The notes under the pieces: generated by a model
What the model was told of the DNA's origin: nothing
Seen by the model: only the letters and a program-made list of their open reading frames with translations
Database searches by the model: none
In this document: one piece after another, positions 14,466 to 23,079 of the stretch
How positions within the stretch are numbered: the stretch's first letter is position 1
Layout: each line of letters starts with the position of its first letter
From: an uncultured Kordia sp.
GTDB taxonomy: Bacteria > Bacteroidota > Bacteroidia > Flavobacteriales > Flavobacteriaceae
DNA: 64,000 nucleotides
Assembly: GCF_947489565.1 (NCBI RefSeq)
Contig: NZ_CANLEA010000006.1
Location: forward strand, 62,001-126,000
Direction: 5' to 3'
Made by a program: the position numbers and the translations under genes

Positions 14466-16373
14466 ATGAGTAATTATCATATAAAACACTTAGAAGAATA
14501 CTACCAAGTATATAGAAAATCCGTTCGAAACCCAGAAGTTTTTTGGGAAGAAATTGCCGAAGAACATTTTATGTGGCGCAAAAAGTGGGACAATGTACTG
14601 AGTTGGGACTTTACAAAGCCAGAAGTGAAATGGTTTGAAGGTGGACAGCTAAATATTACCGAAAACTGTATTGATCGTCATTTGCACATTCGTGGCGATA
14701 AAACAGCGATTATTTTTGAACCGAATAATCCAGAAGAAGAAGCACAACACATATCGTATCACGATTTGCATGAGAAAGTATGTCGTTTTGCCAATGTATT
14801 GAAAGAACAAGGAATTCAAAAAGGAGATCGTGTATGTATCTATTTACCGATGATTCCAGAATTAGCGATTTCTGTGTTAGCGTGCGCGCGAATTGGAGCG
14901 ATTCATTCTGTAGTATTTGCAGGATTTTCATCTACGGCTTTATCAACGCGTATCAATGATGCAACTTGTAAAATGGTGATCACAAGTGACGGATCGTATC
15001 GTGGTGCAAAAACTATTGATTTAAAAGGAATTGTAGACGAAGCTTTGAAAGATTGTACTTGTGTAGAATCAGTGTTGGTAGCCAAAAGAATCAATACCGA
15101 AATTCACATGGAAAAAGGACGCGATCATTGGTTGCAGCCTTTACTCGATGAAGCGTATACCGATTGTGTTCCTGAGATTATGAATGCCGAAGATCCATTA
15201 TTTATTTTATACACTTCGGGTTCTACAGGAAAGCCAAAAGGAATGGTGCATTCTACAGCAGGATATATGGTATATACCGCATATACGTTTAAAAATGTAT
15301 TCCAATATCTAGAAAATGATGTGTATTGGTGTACGGCAGATATCGGTTGGATTACAGGACATAGTTATATTGTGTATGGTCCGTTGTGTAATGGTGCTAC
15401 GACAGTGATGTTTGAAGGTGTTCCAAGTTATCCAGATTATGGACGTTTTTGGGAAATTGTAGAAAAACACAAGGTGAATCAATTTTACACAGCGCCAACG
15501 GCCATTCGTGCCTTAGCAAAAGAAGGTGTAGAACATTTAGAAAAATATGATTTATCCTCTATAAAAGTATTAGGAACCGTTGGAGAACCGATTAATGAAG
15601 AAGCATGGCATTGGTATGATGATAACGTTGGAAAACGAAAAGCGCCTATTGTAGATACGTGGTGGCAAACTGAAACTGGCGGAATGATGATTACACCAAT
15701 TCCATTTGCAACGCCTACAAAACCAACCTATGCAACGTTACCTTTTATCGGAATTCAACCTGCGTTGATGGATGAAAATGGTCATGAAATCAAAGGAAAT
15801 CAAGTGGATGGACGATTGTGTATTAAGTTTCCATGGCCAAGTATGGCGAGAACTATTTGGGGAAATCATCAACGATATAAAGACACGTATTTTTCAGCAT
15901 ACGAAAACAAATACTTTACAGGTGATGGCGCTTTGCGTGATGAAGTTGGCTATTACCGAATTACTGGTAGAGTAGATGATGTTATTATTGTTTCTGGACA
16001 TAATTTAGGAACGGCACCTATTGAAGATGCTATCAACGAACATCCAGCGGTGGCGGAATCTGCTATTGTTGGATTTCCACACGACATCAAAGGAAATGCA
16101 TTGTATGGATATGTAACCTTGAAAGAATCTGGAGAAGGACGAAATCATGATAATCTTCGCAAAGAAATTAATCAAATCATTACAGAACAAATAGGACCAA
16201 TTGCCAAGTTGGATAAAGTTCAATTTACCAACGGATTGCCAAAAACACGTTCTGGGAAAATCATGCGACGTATTTTACGAAAAATTGCAGGAAAAGATAT
16301 CAGTAATTTAGGAGATACGAGTACATTATTAAATCCGGAAGTAGTTCAGGATATTATTGATAATGCTTTGTAG
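14466..16373 (+). CDS. acs: acetyl-coenzyme A synthetase
   Basis: A 635-residue AMP-forming acyl-CoA ligase, the usual length for Acs. Motifs in order: the ATP loop YTSGSTGKPKGMVHS (residues about 249-263), WWQTETGGMMITP, YYRITGRVDDVI with the hinge region, and the acylation-sensitive catalytic lysine in PKTRSGKIMRRILRK near residue 600. It converts acetate, ATP and CoA to acetyl-CoA, AMP and PPi in the cytoplasm. It follows the symporter by 85 bp, making an acetate utilisation unit, and ends at a strong terminator (16397-16432). Confidence 0.95.
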   Translation: MSNYHIKHLEEYYQVYRKSVRNPEVFWEEIAEEHFMWRKKWDNVLSWDFTKPEVKWFEGGQLNITENCIDRHLHIRGDKTAIIFEPNNPEEEAQHISYHDLHEKVCRFANVLKEQGIQKGDRVCIYLPMIPELAISVLACARIGAIHSVVFAGFSSTALSTRINDATCKMVITSDGSYRGAKTIDLKGIVDEALKDCTCVESVLVAKRINTEIHMEKGRDHWLQPLLDEAYTDCVPEIMNAEDPLFILYTSGSTGKPKGMVHSTAGYMVYTAYTFKNVFQYLENDVYWCTADIGWITGHSYIVYGPLCNGATTVMFEGVPSYPDYGRFWEIVEKHKVNQFYTAPTAIRALAKEGVEHLEKYDLSSIKVLGTVGEPINEEAWHWYDDNVGKRKAPIVDTWWQTETGGMMITPIPFATPTKPTYATLPFIGIQPALMDENGHEIKGNQVDGRLCIKFPWPSMARTIWGNHQRYKDTYFSAYENKYFTGDGALRDEVGYYRITGRVDDVIIVSGHNLGTAPIEDAINEHPAVAESAIVGFPHDIKGNALYGYVTLKESGEGRNHDNLRKEINQIITEQIGPIAKLDKVQFTNGLPKTRSGKIMRRILRKIAGKDISNLGDTSTLLNPEVVQDIIDNAL

Positions 16374-16396
16374 CAGCAACAATCTTATAATTATTA

Positions 16397-16432
16397 AAAA
16401 AGCTCCTTGATACAGTTTCAAGGAGCTTTTTT
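16397..16432 (+). terminator. rho-independent terminator after acs (bidirectional)
   Basis: AAAAAGCTCCTTGA (16397-16410) pairs with TCAAGGAGCTTTTT (16418-16431) around a 7-nt loop, with T/A tracts on both sides. It can serve acs and the convergent hydrolase gene. Confidence 0.9.
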
Positions 16433-16445
16433 AATAAAAAACGTC

Positions 16446-16466
16446 ATTCTGAACTTGATTCAGAAT
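16446..16466. repeat. REP-like intergenic palindrome (ATTCTGAA..TTCAGAAT)
   Basis: GTCATTCTGAACTTGATTCAGAATCT around this site contains ATTCTGAA and TTCAGAAT arms with a 5-nt loop. Elements of this form are dispersed in flavobacterial intergenic regions. Only one copy is in this window. Confidence 0.5.
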
Positions 16467-16481
16467 CTCAATCAATATGTT

Positions 16482-17465
16482 TTACTTATTCAACTTTTTC
16501 ATAAAAGCACGCATCTTTTGCATGATATCAATGCCATCTTCTTCCAATGCAAAATGTCCAGTGTCATACACATGATACTCAATATTTTTAGCATCTTTTT
16601 TAAATGCTTCTGCGCCATTTTCATTAAAAAAGGCATCATTCTTTCCCCAAACAACTAATATTGGCGGTTGCTGCTCTCGTATATACTGTTGCCATGTTGG
16701 ATATAGTTTAATATTGTTCTGATAATCATAAAACAAATCGAGATTCATTTTGAGTGCATTCGGTCGTTGCATGCGGTAATAATCCAAATGCCAATTATCT
16801 GGATTTACCAACTCAGGATTTCGGGTTCCGTGTGTGTATTGCCATTCCAAACCTTCTAATGAAAATACAGGATGCAAAGCTTTTTCGGTCTCTTCATTTC
16901 TATTCGCCCATAAATGATCAATTTTTTCCCAGCCCTTAGCAAGACCTTCTTCATACGCATTTCCGTTTTGTGTAATAATTGCTGTGACTCTTTCCGGATG
17001 TGCTGTTGCAATTCTAAAACCAACAGGCGCGCCATAATCTTGCATCATAATGGCATACGAGTTAATATTTTTTTCTTCCAAGAAAGTATCAATCGTAGCG
17101 GCAATATTGTCAAAAGTATAGGTGAATTCATCGCGAGAAGGAAAATCACTATTTCCAAAACCTGGATAATCGGGCGCAATCAAATGAAATTCATCAGATA
17201 AGGTATGCAGTACTTTTCGATATTGATGAGAAGATGCAGGAAAACCATGTAGCAAGACAATTGTCGGATTTTCAGGGTTTCCAGCTTCCCGATATGCAAT
17301 GTTTATATTGTTGATTTTGATCGTTTTATAATTCACATTTTGAGTGTTCGTAGTATGTGCTATTTGTGTCATTTTTGTGTGTTTTTGTGTTGAATTTTTT
17401 TGTTCTGTGGTACAACTTGTAACTAGTACCAAAGTTGCGAGTAGTGTGTTAAATAGATATTTCAT
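16482..17465 (-). CDS. alpha/beta hydrolase lipoprotein (haloalkane dehalogenase/epoxide hydrolase type)
   Basis: A 327-residue protein with a lipoprotein signal (LLATLVLVTSC, Cys near 18). The fold motifs are LLHGFPASSHQYRKVL (oxyanion HGFP), MQDYGAPVGFRIA with an Asp nucleophile (Q-D-Y-G-A-P, as in haloalkane dehalogenases, fluoroacetate dehalogenases and epoxide hydrolases, instead of the Ser of esterases), and DTGHFALEED carrying the catalytic His. Such enzymes hydrolyse epoxides or carbon-halogen bonds. The DUF1348 gene is 4 bp upstream in the same operon and a TetR gene precedes it. The natural substrate is unknown. Confidence 0.8.
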   Translation of the reverse strand: MKYLFNTLLATLVLVTSCTTEQKNSTQKHTKMTQIAHTTNTQNVNYKTIKINNINIAYREAGNPENPTIVLLHGFPASSHQYRKVLHTLSDEFHLIAPDYPGFGNSDFPSRDEFTYTFDNIAATIDTFLEEKNINSYAIMMQDYGAPVGFRIATAHPERVTAIITQNGNAYEEGLAKGWEKIDHLWANRNEETEKALHPVFSLEGLEWQYTHGTRNPELVNPDNWHLDYYRMQRPNALKMNLDLFYDYQNNIKLYPTWQQYIREQQPPILVVWGKNDAFFNENGAEAFKKDAKNIEYHVYDTGHFALEEDGIDIMQKMRAFMKKLNK

Positions 17466-17469
17466 GTTG

Positions 17470-17886
17470 TTATAATTTTCGTTCAGATGCTTCTATGGCG
17501 AGATCATTAATACTTGCGAAACGTTTTTGCATCAAGCCGTTTTCGTCAAATTCCCAATTTTCATTTCCGTACGCTCGAAACCATTGTCCAGCGTCGTTTC
17601 TATATTCATATTCAAAGCGAACGGCAATACGATTTTCATGGAATGCCCAAAGTTCTTTTTTCAATGTATACTCCAATTCTTTGGTCCATTTATCGGCAAG
17701 AAAGGCTTGCACTGCAGCTCTTCCATTGATAAATTGATTGCGATTTCGCCATTCGGTATCTATAGAATACGCTTTTGAAATCTTGATAGGATCTTTACTA
17801 TTCCAAGCATCTTCTGCCATTTGAATTTTTTGTATTGCCGTTTCTTTTGTAAAAGGTGGTAACGGATATTTTTTTTCTTCTGTCAT
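17470..17886 (-). CDS. DUF1348 family protein (NTF2/SnoaL-like fold)
   Basis: A 138-residue cytoplasmic protein. [37 protein letters not shown] and [36 protein letters not shown] are diagnostic of DUF1348, a cone-shaped NTF2-like family. These proteins often bind or isomerise small ligands but have no set function. It is co-transcribed with the hydrolase and lies under a TTTA-C-A/TCGGTAAA operator-like palindrome also found before the TetR gene. Confidence 0.85.
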   Translation of the reverse strand: MTEEKKYPLPPFTKETAIQKIQMAEDAWNSKDPIKISKAYSIDTEWRNRNQFINGRAAVQAFLADKWTKELEYTLKKELWAFHENRIAVRFEYEYRNDAGQWFRAYGNENWEFDENGLMQKRFASINDLAIEASERKL

Positions 17887-17897
17887 TATTTTTGTAT

Positions 17898-17917
17898 TTT
17901 AACAAACGTTCGGTAAA
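17898..17917 (-). promoter_or_regulatory. TetR operator before the DUF1348-hydrolase operon
   Basis: TTTAACAAACGTTCGGTAAA is an imperfect copy of the operator TTTACCAAACGATTGGTAAA at 18527-18546. It lies 12 bp before the DUF1348 start codon, where a bound TetR protein would block transcription. Confidence 0.6.
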
Positions 17918-17935
17918 TAAATTAATTAAATTTTT

Positions 17936-18517
17936 TTAAGTGTTGAGATAGCGATTTTCAATATTTTTCAAGGTATTTTCAAACACAGAAATATTGTCCA
18001 TTCCTTTTGTAACAATCAGACTTCCTTGTACTTCAATTAGGGTTTGCAAAGCATGTTGCGCAGCTTCGGTAGGAGTGAAGTCTAAAACAATTCCGATTTC
18101 AGTAAACTCTGCAATCCACTGTGTCATGCCACTGTTGATTTGCTGTTCAAATAATTCCAAACCTGTTTGCATGGATAAAGCTCTAAAAATGCAAACTTCT
18201 TTTCCGTTATCATACAATCTTCGAATGCCATCCAAACCATTTTGCAAACGGACTTCAGGTGTATGTTGTTCATTTTGAAGCGCTTGAAATATATTTTCTT
18301 GAACCCACGTATTGATATAAGTAAACACAGCTTCAGCCATTTCTTGTTTCCCGTTTGGAAAGCGATGGTACAAACTCGCTTTTTTTAAGCCAGTTGCTTC
18401 TGCCAATTCTTTCAAACTAGTACCTTCATATCCATTGGAACGAAAAACTTTGGTCAAGCCGATTAAAATATCGTTATCTAATACTTTTTGTGGTCTCATA
18501 GTGCAAATGTATATCAA
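17936..18517 (-). CDS. TetR/AcrR family transcriptional regulator
   Basis: A 193-residue repressor-like protein. Residues 8-55 are the helix-turn-helix (VFRSNGYEGTSLKELAEATGLKKASLYHRFPNGKQEMAEAVF). The C-terminal helical domain resembles that of regulators in the TetR_C group with conserved DGIRRLYD. It precedes the DUF1348/hydrolase pair on the same strand, and matching palindromes sit before both transcription units, consistent with repression of the operon and of itself. A start at the internal Met 7 (MRPQKVLD) is also possible. Confidence 0.85.
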   Translation of the reverse strand: MIYICTMRPQKVLDNDILIGLTKVFRSNGYEGTSLKELAEATGLKKASLYHRFPNGKQEMAEAVFTYINTWVQENIFQALQNEQHTPEVRLQNGLDGIRRLYDNGKEVCIFRALSMQTGLELFEQQINSGMTQWIAEFTEIGIVLDFTPTEAAQHALQTLIEVQGSLIVTKGMDNISVFENTLKNIENRYLNT

Positions 18518-18526
18518 AATTTAATA

Positions 18527-18546
18527 TTTACCAAACGATTGGTAAA
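18527..18546 (-). promoter_or_regulatory. TetR autoregulatory operator
   Basis: TTTACCAAACGATTGGTAAA has perfect 8-bp arms and a 4-bp centre, 10 bp before the TetR start codon. An imperfect copy lies at 17898-17917. Confidence 0.7.
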
Positions 18547-18601
18547 AAACTAAATTGTTTGCAAATTTATATAAAGCATTAACAAAGTGAAGTACATACT
18601 A

Positions 18602-18638
18602 AAAAAGCGGTCAAACATTAATGTTAAGACCGCTTTTT
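18602..18638 (-). terminator. rho-independent terminator after the HbpS-like gene
   Basis: AAAAAGCGGTC (18602-18612) pairs with GACCGCTTTTT (18628-18638), giving an 11-bp stem with flanking T/A tracts, 20 bp beyond the stop of the minus-strand gene 18658-19056. Confidence 0.85.
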
Positions 18639-18657
18639 AATAGGTGTTGATGGTGAA

Positions 18658-19056
18658 TTAAAGTGCTAAAGCTCCTGCTTCTGCAACTGTATGATCGTTT
18701 TCTACAGAACTTCCACTAACTCCAATAGCACCAATAATCTCGCCTGCAGCGTTTTTAATTGGCACGCCACCAGGAAATGTGATTAATCCATTATTAGAGT
18801 GTTCAATATTGTAAAGTGCTCCACCAGGTTGCGATAATTCTCCAATAATTCCGGTATTCATATCAAAATAACGTGCTGTCTTTGCTTTTTTGATAGAAAT
18901 ATCTAAGGAACCTAACCAAGCGCCATCCATACGTACAAAGGCTACTAAATTTGCTCCTGCATCAACTATTGCAATATTCATCTTTGTATCTATTTCGATA
19001 GATTTTTCTTTTGCTCCTGAAATTATTTTTTCTGCTTGTTTTAATGTAATATTCAT
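18658..19056 (-). CDS. GlcG/HbpS family heme-binding-like protein
   Basis: A 132-residue protein with the GlcG/HbpS (former DUF336) signatures: [35 protein letters not shown], the FPGGVPI loop, and [24 protein letters not shown]. HbpS-type members bind heme or act as small sensor partners; GlcG members accompany glycolate genes. No signal peptide. The AraC gene lies 134 bp upstream and may control it. Confidence 0.88.
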   Translation of the reverse strand: MNITLKQAEKIISGAKEKSIEIDTKMNIAIVDAGANLVAFVRMDGAWLGSLDISIKKAKTARYFDMNTGIIGELSQPGGALYNIEHSNNGLITFPGGVPIKNAAGEIIGAIGVSGSSVENDHTVAEAGALAL

Positions 19057-19190
19057 AACTCGCTGTTTTTTTTATTAAAAATTAATACTGCAAAATAACA
19101 GAAGAAACCGCGCGTATGTATTACCAAAAAAGGTCAATGATTTATGAAAAAAGGTCATAATTTTGAATCAGAATTATGAAAGAAGCGTTT

Positions 19191-20027
19191 TTAAGAAACT
19201 TTACTAGGGCTAAATCCGAACTTATTTTTAAACGCAATGCTAAAGTTTGAAAGGTTGTTGTAGCCAAAATCTAAATAAATATCAGAAGGTTTACAATCTC
19301 CTTGTTCTAACATTTCTTTTGCCTTTTGAAGTCGTTTGTTTTGCAACCATTTTCCAGGAGAAACGCTATATTCTTTGATAAAATGACGTTTAAACGTAGA
19401 CAAACTCATATTGCATAAAAACGCAATTTCTTCCAGTTTTAAGTTAGAATGTATCTTACTTTCTACAATCTTTTTAAAGGAAGAAGTTTCTTGGACGATT
19501 AAAGATTGTAAATACAGTTTAAAAGTGCTTCCATATTTATTGATGAGGTAGAGTAGGAGTTCTTCAAATTTTACAGAAAGTAAGTTTTCCATAAAAATTG
19601 CAGGCGCTTCACTAATCGTTACCAAAGAGTTTAAATACGAAGTGATATACGCATCATTCTGAATTACAAAATACGGAATTTCATCTTTTGGAGTTTGTGT
19701 AGTTTTTGTGTGTTTTTCTATAAATTCTTTGAGTACTTTTTCGGAAAAAAATAAAAGTTTGCAATAATAGACAGTTTCTGTTTCTAACAATTCTGTCCAC
19801 AACCAATTTCCTTTTTTCAGCAGTAATGATTGATCTTTATTGACGGCAATCGAATTTCCAGCAAAGTGAACTTGTTTCTTTCCAACTTGTAAAAAGCTAA
19901 ACATATTCATGCTCAAATTGACTTTACTTTTCACGACATCATTCGTCATTTTAAAATCATAGACAAATACATCGGGCTTGTTTTTAATGTCTTTCAGATA
20001 GATTTCCGGAATGTTTTCTATTGCCAT
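19191..20027 (-). CDS. AraC family transcriptional regulator
   Basis: A 278-residue protein. Residues about 180-276 form the double helix-turn-helix domain (SNLKLEEIAFLCNMSLSTFKRHFIKEYSVSPGKWLQNKRLQKAKEML ... DIYLDFGYNNLSNFSIAFKNKFGFSPSKV). The N-terminal 160 residues are a cupin-like sensor of the ExsA/YqhC-like type (SFLQVGKKQVHFAGNSIAVNKDQSLLLKKGNW). It is upstream of and co-directional with the HbpS-like gene. Confidence 0.9.
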   Translation of the reverse strand: MAIENIPEIYLKDIKNKPDVFVYDFKMTNDVVKSKVNLSMNMFSFLQVGKKQVHFAGNSIAVNKDQSLLLKKGNWLWTELLETETVYYCKLLFFSEKVLKEFIEKHTKTTQTPKDEIPYFVIQNDAYITSYLNSLVTISEAPAIFMENLLSVKFEELLLYLINKYGSTFKLYLQSLIVQETSSFKKIVESKIHSNLKLEEIAFLCNMSLSTFKRHFIKEYSVSPGKWLQNKRLQKAKEMLEQGDCKPSDIYLDFGYNNLSNFSIAFKNKFGFSPSKVS

Positions 20028-20109
20028 TGAGCTTTGCTTGTGATGAATGCGAATACATACGAAGTTCTTATTTATTTTTTGGTAAGACTAATTTTTAGGT
20101 GAAATAATT

Positions 20110-20559
20110 CTAAATTCTCCGTTCAAACTTTACTTTTCGAACTCCGTGATCTGTGTCCCACTGTTTCACTTCTTTGAAACCAAACTTTCGGTATAATGTA
20201 GTTGCAGGGCCATTTTCTACGCCAGTTTCAACCATAAAGATATCAGAATCATAACTGTCGAAAACAAATTTTATTAACTGTGATGCAATTCCTTGTCGGA
20301 AGAATTTTGGAGCAACGACCAAACTCTGAATGTGTGTATGTTTTGTAGTATGATGAATTTCAACAACTGCTGCCAGTTCATTTTTTTTTATGTATCCAAA
20401 AAAATGATTGTCACTATTTAGAAAGCTTTCCAATGGTCTTTTTAACGGAGGAAAATCTACAGCTTTTAACAATTTGGCTTCAACTGCATACGAAACTTGA
20501 AAAACGGAACGGATTTCGGTAGCGATTTCTTTGCTGGTATGTTGTAGTTTTTTGATCAT
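20110..20559 (-). CDS. GNAT family N-acetyltransferase
   Basis: A 149-residue acetyltransferase. The acetyl-CoA loop is IQSLVVAPKFFRQGIASQLIKFVFDS (motif A, Q/R-x-x-G-x-A) and the C-terminal block reads VENGPATTLYRKFGFKEVKQW. Substrate unknown. Its start overlaps the stop of the preceding 152-residue gene by 4 bp (ATGA). Confidence 0.85.
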   Translation of the reverse strand: MIKKLQHTSKEIATEIRSVFQVSYAVEAKLLKAVDFPPLKRPLESFLNSDNHFFGYIKKNELAAVVEIHHTTKHTHIQSLVVAPKFFRQGIASQLIKFVFDSYDSDIFMVETGVENGPATTLYRKFGFKEVKQWDTDHGVRKVKFERRI

Positions 20560-21014
20560 GTATTGAGCTGGTTTATCTTTCCTTTATTCACATGATCATA
20601 TTTACCAATTACTACATCAGAAATTTTCCAAAAAGATTTTTGATAAACAAAATCTGCCCAAACTTTTAAAGCAACATCCAACCGTATAGACAAAATATCA
20701 TTTTCAAGAAAAGTCAATTCTGTATCAAAACACTTTCTGTTATTCAATTCAAATTGAATATTAATAATTGTATTTTTCAGCTCAATTTTACGCAGTTTAT
20801 GAAGCTCAGAAAATTTTATCATTTCATCAATTTTTGCGTCATATTCTTCTTGAGAAATATTTTTAAATTCTTCAGGAATATTGATTTGACCAATGATTTT
20901 ATAAGATCGTATTGGTTGCTTTTTTGAGCGTCTTTTTAAAACCCAATCAATGTCACTTTCTTGTAAATCGTCATTGCAAGAACACAATAAAAAATCATTT
21001 TCGAATTTGCACAT
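20556..21014 (-). CDS. hypothetical protein with N-terminal cysteine cluster
   Basis: A 152-residue protein beginning MCKFENDFLLCSCNDD; three Cys in the first 13 residues could bind metal, but no partner cluster is seen later. The rest is charged and mixed alpha/beta. Not recognised as a known domain. It is translationally coupled to the GNAT gene (4-bp overlap) and 6 bp downstream of the ParE-like toxin gene. Confidence 0.65.
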   Translation of the reverse strand: MCKFENDFLLCSCNDDLQESDIDWVLKRRSKKQPIRSYKIIGQINIPEEFKNISQEEYDAKIDEMIKFSELHKLRKIELKNTIINIQFELNNRKCFDTELTFLENDILSIRLDVALKVWADFVYQKSFWKISDVVIGKYDHVNKGKINQLNT

Positions 21015-21020
21015 TATTCC

Positions 21021-21323
21021 TTATTCTAATTGTTTTTTTACGTCCATTTTCTCATGTAGAATCCTAACGACTTCTACGATATCATCTTCAACTTTTCTAT
21101 AAAAAATTAAATGCGATTTGATTTTAGTCACGCGATAGTTTTTACGAATTTGTTCCACCGATTTACCCGTTAAATAATTCTCGGAAATAAATTCAATTTC
21201 GTTTATCAAAAGACTGTAGTATCTGTCAGCTTGCTTTTTAGACCATTTCTGTAGTGTATACAACCAAATAGCATTCAAGTCTTCAACGGCTTGCTTACTT
21301 ATTCGGTATTTGCGCGTATTCAT
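21021..21323 (-). CDS. parE: RelE/ParE family toxin
   Basis: A 100-residue basic protein with the ParE fold: YRISKQAVEDLNAIWLYTLQKWSKKQADRYYSLLINEI, then GKSVEQIRKNYRVTKIKSHLIFYRKVEDDIVEVVRILHEKMD, including the R-x-x-x-x-x-S-H-x-I-F-Y-R core of ParE toxins, which act on DNA gyrase. Its start overlaps the antitoxin stop by 4 bp, the standard antitoxin-first order. Confidence 0.9.
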   Translation of the reverse strand: MNTRKYRISKQAVEDLNAIWLYTLQKWSKKQADRYYSLLINEIEFISENYLTGKSVEQIRKNYRVTKIKSHLIFYRKVEDDIVEVVRILHEKMDVKKQLE

Positions 21324-21562
21324 GAATATTTACGGTGCAATTCAGTTAAATTTTGTGTAGGATCGAAATCATCAATAAATCCACTTTGTTCTCCAGTTTC
21401 AAGTGCTTTTATCAATTCTCTATCTTTCTTTTCTTCTCGTTCAAAAAGGCGAAGTGCGGCACGAATCACTTCACTAGCAGAATTATATCTTCCAGATTTC
21501 ACTTCATCATTAATGAATTCTTCAAAGTGGTTCCCAAGTGAAATTGATGTGTTTTTCCCCAT
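21320..21562 (-). CDS. parD: ParD family antitoxin
   Basis: An 80-residue ribbon-helix-helix antitoxin: MGKNTSISLGNHFEEFINDEVKSGRYNSASEVIRAALRLFE is the ParD DNA-binding domain, followed by an acidic toxin-binding tail. A start at 21610 would add 16 residues, but the Met at 21562 matches the family's normal N-terminus. It forms a type II toxin-antitoxin module with the overlapping ParE gene and should autorepress its promoter. Confidence 0.9.
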   Translation of the reverse strand: MGKNTSISLGNHFEEFINDEVKSGRYNSASEVIRAALRLFEREEKKDRELIKALETGEQSGFIDDFDPTQNLTELHRKYS

Positions 21563-21671
21563 TTCAATAATATTTTTAATAAAAGTACCAAATCTTGGTA
21601 ACTTGAGCAAATAAAAAATTGCAGCTGTTTTTTTCGGAAATACATAGAGCTTTTCAATTGTTTTTGAGATG

Positions 21672-22406
21672 TCAATTTTCTACTATATAATACAATTCCT
21701 TAATTACTTCTTTTAATGTTTTGATTATTTTCTTTTTCTCAAAAGTTAATTTTTTATTCCCTCTCAAGTATCTAGCATTAACTCTTAACTCAGCAAGTTG
21801 ATTAAAAATAATTCTTTTATTTTTTTCGAATTCATCTAATGTACTTTTCGAATATCTATTGTACTGAGTTTTTATTTTATTATGGCTTGCTTTAATTTCT
21901 AAGCCAGACATAGGTTTTAATAATAGTTCAGATTTAGCTAACAATTCCATTGAACTAAATGCATTATCAATAAATGCATTTAGCAGATTCCTTTTAGCAG
22001 CATATTTTGCAACTTTATAAAACTCTTTTGCAGAATTTATATGAGTCTTTACAATAGCTTTATTTCTATTAAAATCAAAAGAACAATGGACTAATTCATC
22101 ATCATTAAAAATAAAAGTTGCGTGTCCGCAATTTTCAAATTTTTTCTCATTCAGAGTCAGTTTTTGAACAGAATATTTTTTTTCTCCATTATCACAAACA
22201 ATATCTTTTACATTTGCTGAAACTTCATTATTCAACCTAATGAGAGGTTGAGTATCATCAGGAAAGAAAATTACTTGACCAGTTATTAATTTAAAGTTTG
22301 AATCTATAGTTTTCTCTCTTTTTCTTTTTTCAATCTCTGGTGTGAAAAATAATCGTTTAAAGTTAGTCACTAAATTGTGAGAGAATTTTTCTGGATTTTT
22401 TATCAT
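21672..22406 (-). CDS. hypothetical protein, possible HEPN-like C-terminal helices
   Basis: A 244-residue lysine- and asparagine-rich protein without signal peptide or membrane segment. Residues 1-120 are mostly beta (VIFFPDDTQPLIRLNNEVSANVKDIV); residues 130-240 are helical, with KRNLLNAFIDNAFSSMELLAKSELLL recalling HEPN-type helices, but the R-x4-6-H catalytic motif of HEPN RNases was not found. Unknown function. It stands alone between the ParDE module and the duplicated segment at 22484. Confidence 0.5.
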   Translation of the reverse strand: MIKNPEKFSHNLVTNFKRLFFTPEIEKRKREKTIDSNFKLITGQVIFFPDDTQPLIRLNNEVSANVKDIVCDNGEKKYSVQKLTLNEKKFENCGHATFIFNDDELVHCSFDFNRNKAIVKTHINSAKEFYKVAKYAAKRNLLNAFIDNAFSSMELLAKSELLLKPMSGLEIKASHNKIKTQYNRYSKSTLDEFEKNKRIIFNQLAELRVNARYLRGNKKLTFEKKKIIKTLKEVIKELYYIVEN

Positions 22407-22483
22407 TCTATTCAGTTTTTAAGTGATAAATTCGATTAAAGTGGAATATAAGAAATTTCTTCCAATCTAAGTTGAGCTAACTC

Positions 22484-22580
22484 ACTCCAAAAATCACACT
22501 AGACCGCAACTTTGCATTCACCAATACTTTCCGCAAAATACACTGCACATCTATATTGTCTTTTTGTTTGATTAAATGAT
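22484..22580 (-). repeat. duplicated 3' end of the exonuclease/GIY-YIG gene (fragment)
   Basis: These 97 bp align without gaps to 23084-23180, the last codons of the exonuclease gene, at exactly 600 bp distance, with 9 mismatches, all transitions. The fragment still encodes HLIKQKDNIDVQ-ILRKVLVNAK, close to the C-terminus of the intact protein, but has no start codon. The 151-residue gene 22609-23064 lies between the two copies. Confidence 0.8.
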
Positions 22581-22608
22581 AGCATAAAACCTTATGATTT
22601 TACACAAA

Positions 22609-23064
22609 CTAAATTTCTTTTTGGTAATTATAATAATTAAGTGCTTCCTGTCTAACAAGATTGGTGAAATTATCATTTTCAGCGATGGACTTGAGGATAT
22701 TTAAGCATTCCGCTTGCGCTATTTTGTCTAAAGAATTTATGTGCCTGTTTAATAATAGTATGGATGTTATTGTTCCATTTTCTTTAGCAAACTTTACCAA
22801 TTCAGTTTCGTATATTTTATAATTAGGCGTATCAATATTTTCTATTAGATGAATAAAAGAAAAGTTTTCTTCCATTTCTGGATTTTGATTTTTAATGAAT
22901 TTAAAAAGTACCTTAATTAATTTCTCTTTTTGGCTACTATCTGAAATATCTAATTTGTGTATTTCTTCACCAATTTGATCAAAAAATGTAGTTATTTCAA
23001 AATCTTCAGTCTTGTTTTCTACTTTATAATGAAGTATTTGTTGGCAAATAGTATCTAAATCCAT
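22609..23064 (-). CDS. hypothetical acidic helical protein
   Basis: A 151-residue acidic protein (pI visibly low: many E/D) predicted all-helical, with leucine-rich C-terminal helices (SLDKIAQAECLNILKSIAENDNFTNLVRQEALNYY) that resemble a single HEAT-like pair. Not assigned to a family; the size and charge are like those of immunity proteins, but no toxin is adjacent. It lies between the two copies of the 97-bp exonuclease-gene tail, so it was probably inserted or duplicated there. Confidence 0.55.
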   Translation of the reverse strand: MDLDTICQQILHYKVENKTEDFEITTFFDQIGEEIHKLDISDSSQKEKLIKVLFKFIKNQNPEMEENFSFIHLIENIDTPNYKIYETELVKFAKENGTITSILLLNRHINSLDKIAQAECLNILKSIAENDNFTNLVRQEALNYYNYQKEI

Positions 23065-23079
23065 ATCAAAAATTAAATT

